Assembly: GCA_025462645.1 (NCBI GenBank)
Contig: JAOAPB010000056.1
Location: forward strand, 1 to 64,000
Length of the DNA: 64,000 nt
Reading direction: 5' to 3'
Origin: Edaphobacter sp.
Lineage (GTDB): Bacteria; Acidobacteriota; Terriglobia; Terriglobales; Acidobacteriaceae
Positions 20,572-30,337 of the stretch are shown here, piece after piece. The notes below the pieces were generated by a model that worked only from the letters and a program-made list of their open reading frames with translations, did not search any database and had not been told where the DNA came from. Position numbers and translations under genes: made by a program. The stretch's first letter is position 1. The number at the start of each line of letters is the position of its first letter.

Positions 20572-21545
20572 CGACCGTCTCCGGCCCGCAAGCCCGCACG
20601 CGCACCGCCCTCTGGAAGCCCCTCCGCCGCATCCTCCTCACCCTCCCTGTCCTCTGGGTAGTCGTCTCCGTCGTCTTCTTCCTCATCCACCTCGTCCCCG
20701 GCGACCCCATCGTCCAGATGCTCGGCGAAGGCGCCACCGCCTCCGATATCGACGCCCTCCGCCACTCCTACGGCCTCGACGCCCCTCTCAGCCAGCAATA
20801 CGCCCACTACTGGCACGGCATCCTCCACGCCGACCTCGGCCAATCCCTCCGGCTTCACGACTCCGTCACCCACCTCGTTCTCCAGCGCTACCCCTACACC
20901 CTGGCTCTCACCCTCGCTTCCCTCCTCATCGGCGTAGCGATGGCCATACCCTCCGGCATCTGGTCTGCCCTCCACCGCAATCGCTGGCAGGACCGCACCC
21001 TCGGCGTCCTCTCGCTTGTCGGCCTCTCCTTCCCCAACTTCGCCCTCGGCCCGATCCTCATCATCGTCTTCTCGATCAACCTGGGCTGGCTCCCCGTCTC
21101 CACTGCAGGCACCGGAGGCACAACCGACTTCCTTCTCCACCTCATCCTCCCCGCCATCACCCTCGGCCTCTCGCTCGCGGCTGTGATTACCCGAATGGTC
21201 CGCACCGCCATGCTCGAAGAGCTAAGCCAGGACTACATCCGCACCGCCCGAGCCAAGGGCCTGTCCGAGAACAGAGTGGTGTACCGCCACGCCCTCCGCA
21301 ACGCCCTCATCCCGGTCCTCACCGTCATCGGCCTCCAGTTCGGCAGTCTTCTAGCGGGCGCAATCGTCACCGAGACCATCTTCAGCTGGCCCGGCATCGG
21401 CCGCCTCACCTTGTCCGCCATCTCCAATCGCGACTATGCTCTGGTCCAGGGATGCATCCTCGCCGTCGGCCTCACCTACGTCGCCGTAAACCTCCTCACC
21501 GACGTCGCCTACACCATCGCCAACCCCCGCATGCGCAGCGAATAG
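20568..21545 (+). CDS. ABC transporter permease, DppB/OppB type
   Basis: 325 aa; FFLIHLVPGDPIVQMLG, DYIRTARAKGLSENRVVYRHALRNALIPVLTVIG; ATGA overlap with upstream gene. Confidence 0.9.
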   Translation: MTTVSGPQARTRTALWKPLRRILLTLPVLWVVVSVVFFLIHLVPGDPIVQMLGEGATASDIDALRHSYGLDAPLSQQYAHYWHGILHADLGQSLRLHDSVTHLVLQRYPYTLALTLASLLIGVAMAIPSGIWSALHRNRWQDRTLGVLSLVGLSFPNFALGPILIIVFSINLGWLPVSTAGTGGTTDFLLHLILPAITLGLSLAAVITRMVRTAMLEELSQDYIRTARAKGLSENRVVYRHALRNALIPVLTVIGLQFGSLLAGAIVTETIFSWPGIGRLTLSAISNRDYALVQGCILAVGLTYVAVNLLTDVAYTIANPRMRSE

Positions 21546-21564
21546 CGCAGCCACAAGGAAAGCC

Positions 21565-22179
21565 ATGAGACCCTCCCTGAAGACCTGCTTCGCTGTCATA
21601 ACCCTGCTCGCTCTCTCGGCAATCGTCTATGCCCAGACCGAGCCCACCACCCCTGCCGCCCAGGCCTTCCACGACACCCGCCACGGCGTCTCCTTCCAGA
21701 TCCCTGCCGCCTGGAACCTCAGCCGCAAGGACTCCGACCTCAGCACCTTCAACCTCGACGCCCGCACCGCCCCCAAAAACGCCCAGCTGCGCGCCGTAGC
21801 CGACATCGCCTTCAACCCCTACCCCCGCTCCACCTTCACCGGAGCCTTCTTCTACTTCAGCATCACCCCTAAGACCACCCCTGCGGCGTGCGCCCAGCAG
21901 GCCTCCGCACAAGCCCCCCGCACCGTCACCACCGCCCGGATCGGGGGCATCCCCTTCACCCATGGCTACGACGAGCACGGCGGCATCTGCACCGAGTCCC
22001 GCGATGAGATCTACACCGCCCAGCGCAACAATGCCTGCTACCGCTTCGATCTCATCATCAACACCTTCTGCGGGGGCGACGCCGGAGCCGGAGCCCGCGA
22101 CATCACCCCTCGTGAGCTAGAATTCGTCCGCAGGCGGATGCAGGCCATCCTCGACTCCGTCCGCTTCGACGCTAAATAA
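21565..22179 (+). CDS. exported hypothetical protein
   Basis: 204 aa with N-terminal signal sequence; no recognised family. Confidence 0.6.
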   Translation: MRPSLKTCFAVITLLALSAIVYAQTEPTTPAAQAFHDTRHGVSFQIPAAWNLSRKDSDLSTFNLDARTAPKNAQLRAVADIAFNPYPRSTFTGAFFYFSITPKTTPAACAQQASAQAPRTVTTARIGGIPFTHGYDEHGGICTESRDEIYTAQRNNACYRFDLIINTFCGGDAGAGARDITPRELEFVRRRMQAILDSVRFDAK

Positions 22180-22627
22180 TCTCTACTATCCGAGCCGAAA
22201 CCCCACCCTCACCCACAGTCACCAGCGCCACCGTAACCGCCAGATTGAATCGCCGCGGCCCCGCGCTCCCCGGATTCAGATACATCACGCCCTGCCTCGC
22301 TTCGATCGAAGGCTTATGCGAGTGCCCGCTCACCACCACTGCCACTCCGGCCGCCTCCGGCTTGATATCCAGATCACGCACCGAGTGCACCAGGTAGAAC
22401 AGCTTGCCCGAGAGCTCCACGACATCGGTAGCCGGAAGCTCCGCGCAAGCTCCTCCCACATCCACATTCCCGCGGATAGCCGTCACCGGAGCGATCTCCC
22501 GCAGCACATCGAGTATCGCCGGATCGCCCACATCCCCCGCGTGAAGAATATGCTCCGCCTCAGCCAGAGCCACCAGCGCCTCCGGCCGCAACAATCCATG
22601 CGTATCGGAGATAACCCCAACCAGCAT
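22172..22627 (-). CDS. YfcE/MJ0936-type metallophosphoesterase
   Basis: 151 aa; MLVGVISDTHGLLRPEA, HAGDVGD, VVSGHSHKP, YLNPGS. Confidence 0.9.
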   Translation of the reverse strand: MLVGVISDTHGLLRPEALVALAEAEHILHAGDVGDPAILDVLREIAPVTAIRGNVDVGGACAELPATDVVELSGKLFYLVHSVRDLDIKPEAAGVAVVVSGHSHKPSIEARQGVMYLNPGSAGPRRFNLAVTVALVTVGEGGVSARIVEII

Positions 22628-22640
22628 CGCCTACGCCCGT

Positions 22641-23150
22641 CTAACCCAGCTTGAGGCTCTGCAGCGAAGCATAGCTCTGGCTCAATGCAGGATCGTGGCT
22701 CCGGTCCGGATCGATCCGCACCTCCAGCGTCGTAACCCCCTGCAGGTCCACGGTGAAGTCTTCGATCTCCTCCGTCGTCCCATTCGGGCTGAAGTTCCAC
22801 TGCTGCCGCACCACCTCGCGCAGCTCCTTGCCCGAGCCGGCAAACACGGCGAACTCCTGCGAGCGCTCCGACTCCCGATCGACGAAGTGGAGCTGAATCC
22901 TCCGAATCGCCAGCGGCTCGTCGAAGTGCAGCCGAATCACCTGCGGCCCGGTAACAGCCGCTCGCCAGCCCGTCGTCACCGCCTTCCCCAGAGCATGTTC
23001 AATCGGGAAGTCCTCGGTCTCAGACGTAATCTCTACCCGTGCGATCCGTTCCAGGTCCCGCCATGGTCCCGCAATCGGAGTCGTCGCCGCCGCGTTTGGT
23101 GCAATGATGCTCTTCCGCATAGTCTCGCCACCTGCCTCAGCGCCAAGCAT
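22641..23150 (-). CDS. hypothetical protein, possibly discoidin-like beta-sandwich
   Basis: 169 aa; GWRAAVTGPQVIRLHFDEPLAIRRIQLHFVDRESERSQEFAVFAGS. Confidence 0.5.
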   Translation of the reverse strand: MLGAEAGGETMRKSIIAPNAAATTPIAGPWRDLERIARVEITSETEDFPIEHALGKAVTTGWRAAVTGPQVIRLHFDEPLAIRRIQLHFVDRESERSQEFAVFAGSGKELREVVRQQWNFSPNGTTEEIEDFTVDLQGVTTLEVRIDPDRSHDPALSQSYASLQSLKLG

Positions 23151-23229
23151 ATCTGATTACCACCACCGCTGCGTAACCGCTGCCGCTCCTTTGCCCCAAC
23201 CACCTGTACCCGTCTCACCCTAAAGAATC

Positions 23230-23285
23230 GTCATTTCGACCGGAGGTGGCGCACTTTGCCGCCGCAGCGGAGAAATCCGCTTCTC
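23230..23285. repeat. dispersed-type intergenic repeat (GTCATTTCGACCGGAG...GCGGAGAAATCC)
   Basis: sequence form recognised as a common dispersed intergenic repeat style; only one copy seen here. Confidence 0.4.
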
Positions 23286-23323
23286 TACCCCACATCTCAT
23301 TCCAGCCCATACAGCGCCCTTGT

Positions 23324-24223
23324 TTATAACCCAGCCGACAACCGAGTCCGCGGATCGAGATAATCCCGCAGCGCATCCCCGATGAAGTTGAACGAGAGCA
23401 CGCAAAGCATCACCGCCATCGCCGGAAAAAACACAAGGTGTGGCGAGTCGAAGAGATGCGATCGCGCATCGTTCAGCATCGATCCCCAGCTTGCGGCCGG
23501 AGCCGGAACCCCAAGCCCCAGGAAGCTCAACGTAGCCTCCGCCATCACAGCCGTCGCCATCCCAATGGCTGCCTGCACAATCAGAGGTTGCAGGATATTC
23601 GGCAGCACATGCCGCCACATAATCCGAAGATCCGAAGCCCCCAGCGCCCGAGCCGCCTCCACGAACTCGCGCTCCTTCACCGCCATCACCTGCCCCCGCA
23701 CCAGCCTCGCATAGCCTACCCACCCCGAGATCGCCAGCGCCAGGATCACATTCCCCAGCCCCGGTCCCATGAACGCGACAAACGCAATCGCCAGTAGAAT
23801 TCCCGGCAGCGCCAGAAACGCATTCGTCACATACACATTCAATACCGTGTCGGTCCACCCGCCATAGAATCCGGCCAACCCTCCAGCCACCAGCCCCAGT
23901 GCCAGCGACAACCCCACCACACTCACCGCGACGATCATCGAGATCCGCGCGCCATACAAGGTCCGCGAGAGAATGTCCCGCCCCAGTTCATCCGTCCCAA
24001 ACCAATGCGCCGAACTCGGTCCCACTAACCGCCCAGTCAAATCCAGCTGCGCCGGATCCTGCGGAGCCAGCCACGGCGCAAACACCGCGCACACCAAAAA
24101 GATAGTCAGCAGCGCGACACCCACCGCCGCCAAAGGCTGCCGCCTCGCCCGCTCCATCATCCCGGTACTCGACCGCATCGCATCAACGCTCATCCAGTCC
24201 CAGCATGAAGCCACACAACCCAT
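23324..24223 (-). CDS. ABC transporter permease, DppC/OppC type
   Basis: 299 aa; HWFGTDELGRDILSRTLYGARISM, REFVEAARALGASDLRIMWRHVLPNILQPLIVQ. Confidence 0.9.
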   Translation of the reverse strand: MGCVASCWDWMSVDAMRSSTGMMERARRQPLAAVGVALLTIFLVCAVFAPWLAPQDPAQLDLTGRLVGPSSAHWFGTDELGRDILSRTLYGARISMIVAVSVVGLSLALGLVAGGLAGFYGGWTDTVLNVYVTNAFLALPGILLAIAFVAFMGPGLGNVILALAISGWVGYARLVRGQVMAVKEREFVEAARALGASDLRIMWRHVLPNILQPLIVQAAIGMATAVMAEATLSFLGLGVPAPAASWGSMLNDARSHLFDSPHLVFFPAMAVMLCVLSFNFIGDALRDYLDPRTRLSAGL

Positions 24224-24244
24224 ACATGCAAGGGGAGATTTACA

Positions 24245-24730
24245 TCACAGGAGGCCGTACATGACGTAGGCATCGATATAGCCGACAGTAGGGTGTAAGA
24301 ACGCCTTCGGGAGACGCCCGACGACATCAAATCCCAAGCTCTCCCACAGCCGTACCGCTCTTTCGTTGGTGCTCACCACAAAATTGAATTGCATGGCTCG
24401 AAATCCTCGTGCCCTCGCATGGTCGAGAGAGTGCGTGCACATGGCCCGGGCCACCCCTTGACCGGTGGCGGCAGCGGCAGTCATGTAGCCGCAGTTGGCG
24501 ACATGGGAGCCGCCGCCGCTTTGATTCGGGCGGATGTAATACGTTCCAATGACCTCTCCATCCTCCTCGGCCACAAAGACTTCATGGCCGGTCGACAGCC
24601 AATAGGCGAGAGCCTCTTCTCGACCCATATCGCGGGATAAAGTGTAGGTGTCCCCGGCTCGAATCACAGGTTCAAGAATTGCCCAGATTGCCTCTGCGTC
24701 GTTGGAGCGAGCCGCACGAATAGTCAGCAT
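24245..24730 (-). CDS. GNAT acetyltransferase (phosphinothricin-acetyltransferase-like)
   Basis: 161 aa; IRAARSNDAEAIWAILEPVIRAGDTYTL, VSTNERAVRLWESLGFDVVGRLPKAFLHP. Confidence 0.8.
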   Translation of the reverse strand: MLTIRAARSNDAEAIWAILEPVIRAGDTYTLSRDMGREEALAYWLSTGHEVFVAEEDGEVIGTYYIRPNQSGGGSHVANCGYMTAAAATGQGVARAMCTHSLDHARARGFRAMQFNFVVSTNERAVRLWESLGFDVVGRLPKAFLHPTVGYIDAYVMYGLL

Positions 24731-25029
24731 GGTTTATGGTGACACGGTCTTATTGCAACCAAACATGCCTTGCTAAATAAATTATAAACATAATTAAATC
24801 AGTGGTATAGAATTAATAATTCATGTAAATCGTGAACTATAATCTATCGAAAATAATTCATGTGCCGGCAACATCCCCAACCCTTTGCGCTCTTGACATA
24901 TACGTCGCGCAAAAGCAGACTTTAGATAGGGAAGCTACGCAGCTTCCCGGGTAACAATCGTCGGCAACACACGCTGCTTCAATGGGTAACCAATCGCAAC
25001 ACCAGAAATAAAAGGAGCCCTCCCCCCTC

Positions 25030-26019
25030 ATGAAACTCCAAGGACAAAAGGCCGTAGTATGCGGTGCCGGTGGATTCATCGGCGGACATCTCGTTCAAAG
25101 CCTGATCGCCAATGGCGTCGAAGTCATCCGCGCCGTCGACATCAAACCGCTCGACGAGTGGTATCAGATCACCAAAGGCGTTGAAAGTCTCTCGCTCGAC
25201 CTCAAGGACAAGGACAGCTGCCAGAAGGCGGCCAAGGGCACAAATGCCGTCTTCCAGCTCGCCGCCGACATGGGAGGCATGGGTTTCATCGAGAACAACA
25301 AAGCTCTCTGCATGCTCTCCGTCCTCACCAACACCCATATGCTCATGGCCGCTCGCGACCAGGGTGTCGAGCGCTTCTTCTACTCCTCCTCCGCCTGCGT
25401 CTACAACGCCGAAAAGCAGACCAACCCCGACGTCGTAGCCCTCAAGGAAGAGGACGCCTATCCTGCTCTCCCCGAGGATGGCTACGGATGGGAGAAGCTC
25501 TTCAGCGAGCGCATGTGCCGCCACTTTGAAGAGGACTACGGCCTCCAGACCCGCGTCGCACGTTACCACAACGTCTATGGACCCCTCGGCACCTGGACCG
25601 GTGGCCGTGAAAAGGCCCCCGCCGCCGTCTGCCGCAAGGTCCTCGAGGCCAAGCTCTCCGGCAAGCACGAGATCGAGATATGGGGAGACGGCAAGCAGAC
25701 CCGCTCCTTCATGTACATCGACGACTGCACCAAGGGCTCCCAGATGATCTACGAGAGCGAGATCCACGAGCCCCTCAACCTCGGCTCCGACGAGCTCGTG
25801 ACCATCAATCAGCTGGTCGACATCGTCGAAGAGATCGCAGGCGTCAAGCTCAAGCGCAACTACAACCTTGGGGCTCCCAAGGGTGTCAACGGGCGCAACA
25901 GCGACAACACGCTGATCAAGGAGAAGCTCGACTGGGCGCCCTCCATCAGCCTTCGCGAGGGCATGGCCAAGACCTACGCCTGGATCGAGAGCGAGATGCT
26001 CGTCGGGGCCGCAAAGTAA
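25030..26019 (+). CDS. NAD-dependent epimerase, GDP-mannose 3,5-epimerase-like
   Basis: 329 aa; CGAGGFIGGHLVQSL, LAADMGGMGFIENNKA, YSSSACVYN, YGWEKLFSERMCRHFEEDYGLQTRVARYHNVYGP. Confidence 0.85.
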   Translation: MKLQGQKAVVCGAGGFIGGHLVQSLIANGVEVIRAVDIKPLDEWYQITKGVESLSLDLKDKDSCQKAAKGTNAVFQLAADMGGMGFIENNKALCMLSVLTNTHMLMAARDQGVERFFYSSSACVYNAEKQTNPDVVALKEEDAYPALPEDGYGWEKLFSERMCRHFEEDYGLQTRVARYHNVYGPLGTWTGGREKAPAAVCRKVLEAKLSGKHEIEIWGDGKQTRSFMYIDDCTKGSQMIYESEIHEPLNLGSDELVTINQLVDIVEEIAGVKLKRNYNLGAPKGVNGRNSDNTLIKEKLDWAPSISLREGMAKTYAWIESEMLVGAAK

Positions 26020-26034
26020 CTTCCAACCAGGCTA

Positions 26035-26060
26035 CCCACGTCCGGATCCTCGGACGTGGG
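26035..26060 (+). terminator. hairpin downstream of epimerase gene
   Basis: CCCACGTCCG-GATCCT-CGGACGTGGG perfect 10-bp stem; no clear U tract. Confidence 0.5.
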
Positions 26061-26192
26061 CCTGTCAAAGTCAAAACGGCTCAGTGGGCTTGCCATAGTC
26101 AAACGGCTCAGTTGATGTTGTGTTGCATAGCTTCAACTAGAAGTCGTTGCCACTAGAGTCTTTGCAATTAGAAGTCATCGTAATTAGCAGCC

Positions 26193-26221
26193 GTCATTCT
26201 GAGCGAAGCGAAGAACCCCCG
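26193..26221. repeat. dispersed-type intergenic repeat GTCATTCTGAGCGAAGCGAAGAACCCCCG
   Basis: recognised common repeat motif (CATTCTGAGCGAAGCGAAGAA). Confidence 0.5.
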
Positions 26222-26335
26222 TATTTCGTTTGGAGCGCCATGACTACACCATCATTGCAGTGCTCTACCCTGGGCTTTCTCTCTGTAGCCGCAATCTGAT
26301 TCCTTCATCACCTTCCTTTAGCCACGGAGGTACGT

Positions 26336-27121
26336 TTGCCGAAAACCGACTCACTCTCGACCGCCGCCAGCTATCACCGCATCCTGGGAATCGAGTTCTT
26401 CGACGGCACCGCAAAGGCAGCGATCGCGAAGATGCGCACCGGCGGCCTGCTCGTCGTTCCGGCCGCTCCCGCCTTGAAGGACCTCGACCGCAGCCCGGAC
26501 TATCGCGAATCGCTCCTCAACGCGGACCTCGCCATCACCGACTCCGCCTTCATGGTCCTCATCTGGAACGGGCTCCAACGAGCCTCGATCCGTCGCCTCT
26601 CCGGCCTTGAGTACCTCCGCGAACTCCTCCTCGAGTCCGACGTCCGCCAGCCCGGCAACACGCTCTGGATCATGGCCAGCCCCGTCAGCGCGAGACGTAA
26701 TCTCACCTGGCTCGCAGAGCAGGGAATCGACATACCCGAAGACAACATCTACATGGCTCCCATGTACGGTCCAGTCATCGAAGACGTCGCTCTCCTCGAG
26801 CGCCTCAATCGACTCCGCCCCCAGCACGTCATCGTGACCGTAGGCGGCGGAACCCAGGAGCGCCTCGGCCTCTACCTCAAGCGCAGCCTGACCTACCTTC
26901 CAGCGATCCACTGCATCGGCGCCGCCATCGCCTTCCTCAGCGGCGATCAGGTCCACATCCCCGTCTGGGCCGACAAGTTCTACCTTGGCTGGCTCTTCCG
27001 GTCCCTCTCCGAGCCCAAGCGCTACATCCCCCGCTACTGGGACGCGCGCAAGCTCTTCGCCCTCATGCTCCGCAATCGAGGCAACCTCCCGGCCCTCAAA
27101 CCGGCCCCAAAAAATAGTTGA
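26336..27121 (+). CDS. WecG/TagA/CpsF-family glycosyltransferase
   Basis: 261 aa; SLLNADLAITDSAFMVLIWNGL, QHVIVTVGGGTQERLGLYLKR, HCIGAAIAFLSGDQVHIPVWADKFYLGWLFR; start codon uncertain (TTG). Confidence 0.75.
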   Translation: MPKTDSLSTAASYHRILGIEFFDGTAKAAIAKMRTGGLLVVPAAPALKDLDRSPDYRESLLNADLAITDSAFMVLIWNGLQRASIRRLSGLEYLRELLLESDVRQPGNTLWIMASPVSARRNLTWLAEQGIDIPEDNIYMAPMYGPVIEDVALLERLNRLRPQHVIVTVGGGTQERLGLYLKRSLTYLPAIHCIGAAIAFLSGDQVHIPVWADKFYLGWLFRSLSEPKRYIPRYWDARKLFALMLRNRGNLPALKPAPKNS

Positions 27122-27388
27122 AAAAAAGTGGCATGATTTTAGATCGACAAAAGTGACCGTTCGCCGTCCATCTTAGCCACGCACTTCACCACAGCATCAC
27201 CACGATTTACCGTCGTCTAAACGCCGAAAAACCGCAAAACCCCAGCAAAAACCACATCGCATCACCCCCAACTTTTTTTGCCCACCACGCAGAAAAATCT
27301 GCCCCAAAAGTGGGATTACCCCCAGCTCTCCCTCTCCCTAGCATTGAGAGAAATGCGGTCGATATACCGCTAAGGGGCTCGATCTTCA

Positions 27389-28171
27389 ATGGGGCATCAC
27401 ACCAGAATTCGCAACGCCTTTAGAATCATCTTTCTTCTGGCTGTCGCGTCCCTCCCCAGCCTCGCGTCCATAGCCCCCAATGTAGCCGAGCAATATCTTC
27501 TCGCCGCCGCCAATCAGGATCGCGCCGCCCGCAACCTTCCTCTGCTCCACTTCGATCCAATCCTGGCGCAGGCAGCCTTCTACCACGCCCACCAGATGGC
27601 CGCCCACGCCAACATCTCTCACCAATTTCCCGGAGAACCAGAGCTCTCCGCCCGCGGAGCCAGTGTTGGCGCACACTTCAGCCTCATCACGGAAAATGTA
27701 GGCGAGGCCCCTGATTCCACAATGATTCACGGTCTCTGGATGCAATCCAAAGGACACCGGGAAAATCTTCTCGATCCCAACGTAGACGCGGTTGGCATAT
27801 CAGTGGTCGTCCGAAACCATCAGCTTTATGCCGTAGAAGACTTCGCCAGCACCGTCAAGCCCCTTGATTTGAACGAGCAGGAGTCTACAGTAGCCAATAT
27901 TCTTGCGCAGTCAGGTCTACAGATCGCTAACAATACAAGCGTCAGCGTGGAAGATGCCCGACGTACCTGCACGATGTCCACGGGCTATGCCGGCAACCGC
28001 CAACCCTGGTACATCATTCGCTATAACGCCGATAAACTTAGCGAACTTCCCAGCCAACTCCAGTCCCACTTGAACTCTGGAACATATCATCAGGCCGCAG
28101 TAGGAGCCTGCATCTCAACTGATTCAGGCTCTTTCACAGCCTACGGTGTTGCCGTTCTGCTCTATCCGTAG
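27389..28171 (+). CDS. secreted CAP-domain (SCP-like) protein
   Basis: 260 aa; EQYLLAAANQDRAARNLPLLHFDPILAQAAFYHAHQMAAHANISHQFPGE..., ENVGEAPDSTMIHGLWMQSKGHRENLLDP. Confidence 0.85.
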   Translation: MGHHTRIRNAFRIIFLLAVASLPSLASIAPNVAEQYLLAAANQDRAARNLPLLHFDPILAQAAFYHAHQMAAHANISHQFPGEPELSARGASVGAHFSLITENVGEAPDSTMIHGLWMQSKGHRENLLDPNVDAVGISVVVRNHQLYAVEDFASTVKPLDLNEQESTVANILAQSGLQIANNTSVSVEDARRTCTMSTGYAGNRQPWYIIRYNADKLSELPSQLQSHLNSGTYHQAAVGACISTDSGSFTAYGVAVLLYP

Positions 28172-28178
28172 CAGGGGA

Positions 28179-28757
28179 TTAGACCGCCGCTGGAGCAACT
28201 CCAGCCTTAGCCAACTCCTCCGCGCTCGCCGGCTGCGTTGGCTCCATCTCCAGCAGATCGTTGAAACGATTGAAGTAGTTAAACAGCCCAATCGCCGCCA
28301 TCAACTCCACCACCTCGCCCTCACTATAAAAACTCCGCAGCTTCGCAAATTCCGCCTCGCTGTAGGAATGCGCATCCAGCGTCATCACCTCGGCCAAATG
28401 GATCGCAACCCTCTCACGCTCGCTGAACTCCCCACTTCCTGCCACATCATGCAACGCATCAAGCTGTACATCTGTCCATCCCAGCTTCCGGCAGATCGTT
28501 GTATGCGATGCCAGGCAATATGGTGTGCGATTCAGCTGCGAAGTCCTTACAATCACTAGCTCCTTTAGAGCTTTGGGCAGGGTTCCCGTATTCAGTACTG
28601 CCTCCATGTGCGCAATGATCGTTTCGAAGATCTCGGGGCGGTGTGCCATTGTGCGAAACATATTCGGCACATTTCCGCGGTCCCGTAGATACCGATCATA
28701 GATATTTACAGCTCCTGGCAAAACTTCATCGCGATTTAATCGGGAGATACGCGGCAT
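28179..28757 (-). CDS. carboxymuconolactone decarboxylase/AhpD-like protein
   Basis: 192 aa; NMFRTMAHRPEIFETIIAHMEAVL, KELVIVRTSQLNRTPYCLASHTTICRKLGW. Confidence 0.85.
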   Translation of the reverse strand: MPRISRLNRDEVLPGAVNIYDRYLRDRGNVPNMFRTMAHRPEIFETIIAHMEAVLNTGTLPKALKELVIVRTSQLNRTPYCLASHTTICRKLGWTDVQLDALHDVAGSGEFSERERVAIHLAEVMTLDAHSYSEAEFAKLRSFYSEGEVVELMAAIGLFNYFNRFNDLLEMEPTQPASAEELAKAGVAPAAV

Positions 28758-28905
28758 GGAGGAAATCCTTTCAAAACATCAGAATATTCGCATCATAACG
28801 CCGTCACAACCCGCAGTCATAAAATTCTCTTTTGACCCTCCCATCGGTAATTTGTTATAACTGTCTTAGCAAACGCGAGAAGTTCTGTCTCGTGTCCCAG
28901 CACAC

Positions 28906-28980
<75 letters not shown>

Positions 28981-29028
28981 TATTTATCAATCACTTGCAA
29001 GACCTCCTCTCCTAAACTTCACCAAATT

Positions 29029-30288
29029 TCACCGAATCGCTTGCGAAGCTTCAATCGGCTCCGCTAGCCGCTTCACGTTACGACCTGTCAGACCCATGCT
29101 TTCAACCGCTGGTGTCCAACCTTCGAGCACCGTTGAAGCGTGAGAGTTTACCGCCCGCATCACGTTATCTTCGACGACCTGCACGTACACGTTGCCGGTC
29201 GTCGTGATGCTCGCATGGCGGAGTGCGCCTTGCGTGTCCTTGAGCGTGCCATGGCCGGAAAGATGAGTTCCCAGGGAACGTCGCATGACCTGGAAGGTGA
29301 TGAGACGAGCTGGTATCTCCAACCTCTCAGCGATCGGACGAATCCGCCACTTGAGGAAGTTTTTTGCGTGCCGCGGTACAGCTTGCCCCTTTCGCTTCCC
29401 GCGACCGAACGTAGGAAACATCAGAGCCTCCGGAGACGGGTCTGGGCAGATTCTGCGCCAAGCCTCAATCACCGGACGGACGGGTTCAGGTACTGCAATG
29501 GGAGCTCGACTTGCCTTGGTTTTGAGCCGCCCTTCATAAAACTGCCCCTCGACGGCGGTGCCGTAGGGCATCAGGGAAACTCCCGTCCACGACTTCCATT
29601 GAAACCCCATTGCCTCACTTGCGCGAGGTCCACTGAAGATGCCAACGAGCATGAGGCAGAGATCCCCCAGGTCTTCGATAGCGCCGAGCAGCAGTAGCAT
29701 CAGATCAACTGCCATCACCGGCTTATCGGAAATCTTCGTGATCGGCATAGTGACATCTTCTCCCGGGTCTTCGGTAAGGAACTTTTGCTTCCTCGCAAGA
29801 TGAGTGATCGCACGGACGTTGTTGAAGCAACTGCGAACCACTGAGTCGGAGTAATCCTTTTCTTCCACCAAGTTGTTTAGCCAAACCTGAATCTTGAACG
29901 TGCTGAGATTCCGAAGTGGCAGGTCGCCAAAGTGTCCAATCAGGTAATGCTCCAGGTTGTAGGTATTGGTCTTCTTATAGGTTGGGCTCCATGAGCCTCG
30001 CCGCATCGGGATGTAACGCTCAACTACGAACCAGCGAAACGTCACAGAATCATCCGGTGGGAGCGTTGGAGTCGGTCCGACCCCTTTGGTCTCCTTCAGG
30101 ATGATCTCCTGAAGCACCTGCTCAGCCTTCCACTTGGGTGTTCCGGCCTTGGGACAGATCTTCACGCAGCGATGTTTGCATACCTCCTTCCCTTGCTGGT
30201 CTTTGCGGTACACCAAGTATTTGCCGTACCACATCTTCACCTTCTTCCCGCTCGGGTAGACGGTGCCCTTCTGATACTTCATTGCCAT
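29029..30288 (-). CDS. tyrosine recombinase/integrase of the ICE
   Basis: 419 aa; FSGPRASEAMGFQWKSW, RRSLGTHLSGHGTLKDTQGALRHASITTTGNVYVQV; 48 nt from the tRNA-Asn 3' end. Confidence 0.92.
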   Translation of the reverse strand: MAMKYQKGTVYPSGKKVKMWYGKYLVYRKDQQGKEVCKHRCVKICPKAGTPKWKAEQVLQEIILKETKGVGPTPTLPPDDSVTFRWFVVERYIPMRRGSWSPTYKKTNTYNLEHYLIGHFGDLPLRNLSTFKIQVWLNNLVEEKDYSDSVVRSCFNNVRAITHLARKQKFLTEDPGEDVTMPITKISDKPVMAVDLMLLLLGAIEDLGDLCLMLVGIFSGPRASEAMGFQWKSWTGVSLMPYGTAVEGQFYEGRLKTKASRAPIAVPEPVRPVIEAWRRICPDPSPEALMFPTFGRGKRKGQAVPRHAKNFLKWRIRPIAERLEIPARLITFQVMRRSLGTHLSGHGTLKDTQGALRHASITTTGNVYVQVVEDNVMRAVNSHASTVLEGWTPAVESMGLTGRNVKRLAEPIEASQAIR

Positions 30289-30337
30289 TTTGTTCTCCGG
30301 TTTCTGCTTCCGGTCCTGGTCGTGGAGAACACCTTAA

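Noticed and set aside
24979-25767. 262-aa minus-strand ORF
   Set aside because: Antisense shadow of the epimerase gene.
27122-27388. A/C-rich spacer with a 60-aa minus ORF upstream of the CAP-domain gene
   Set aside because: Looks like a generic acidobacterial intergenic repeat-rich spacer, but no internal repeat could be firmly defined by eye.
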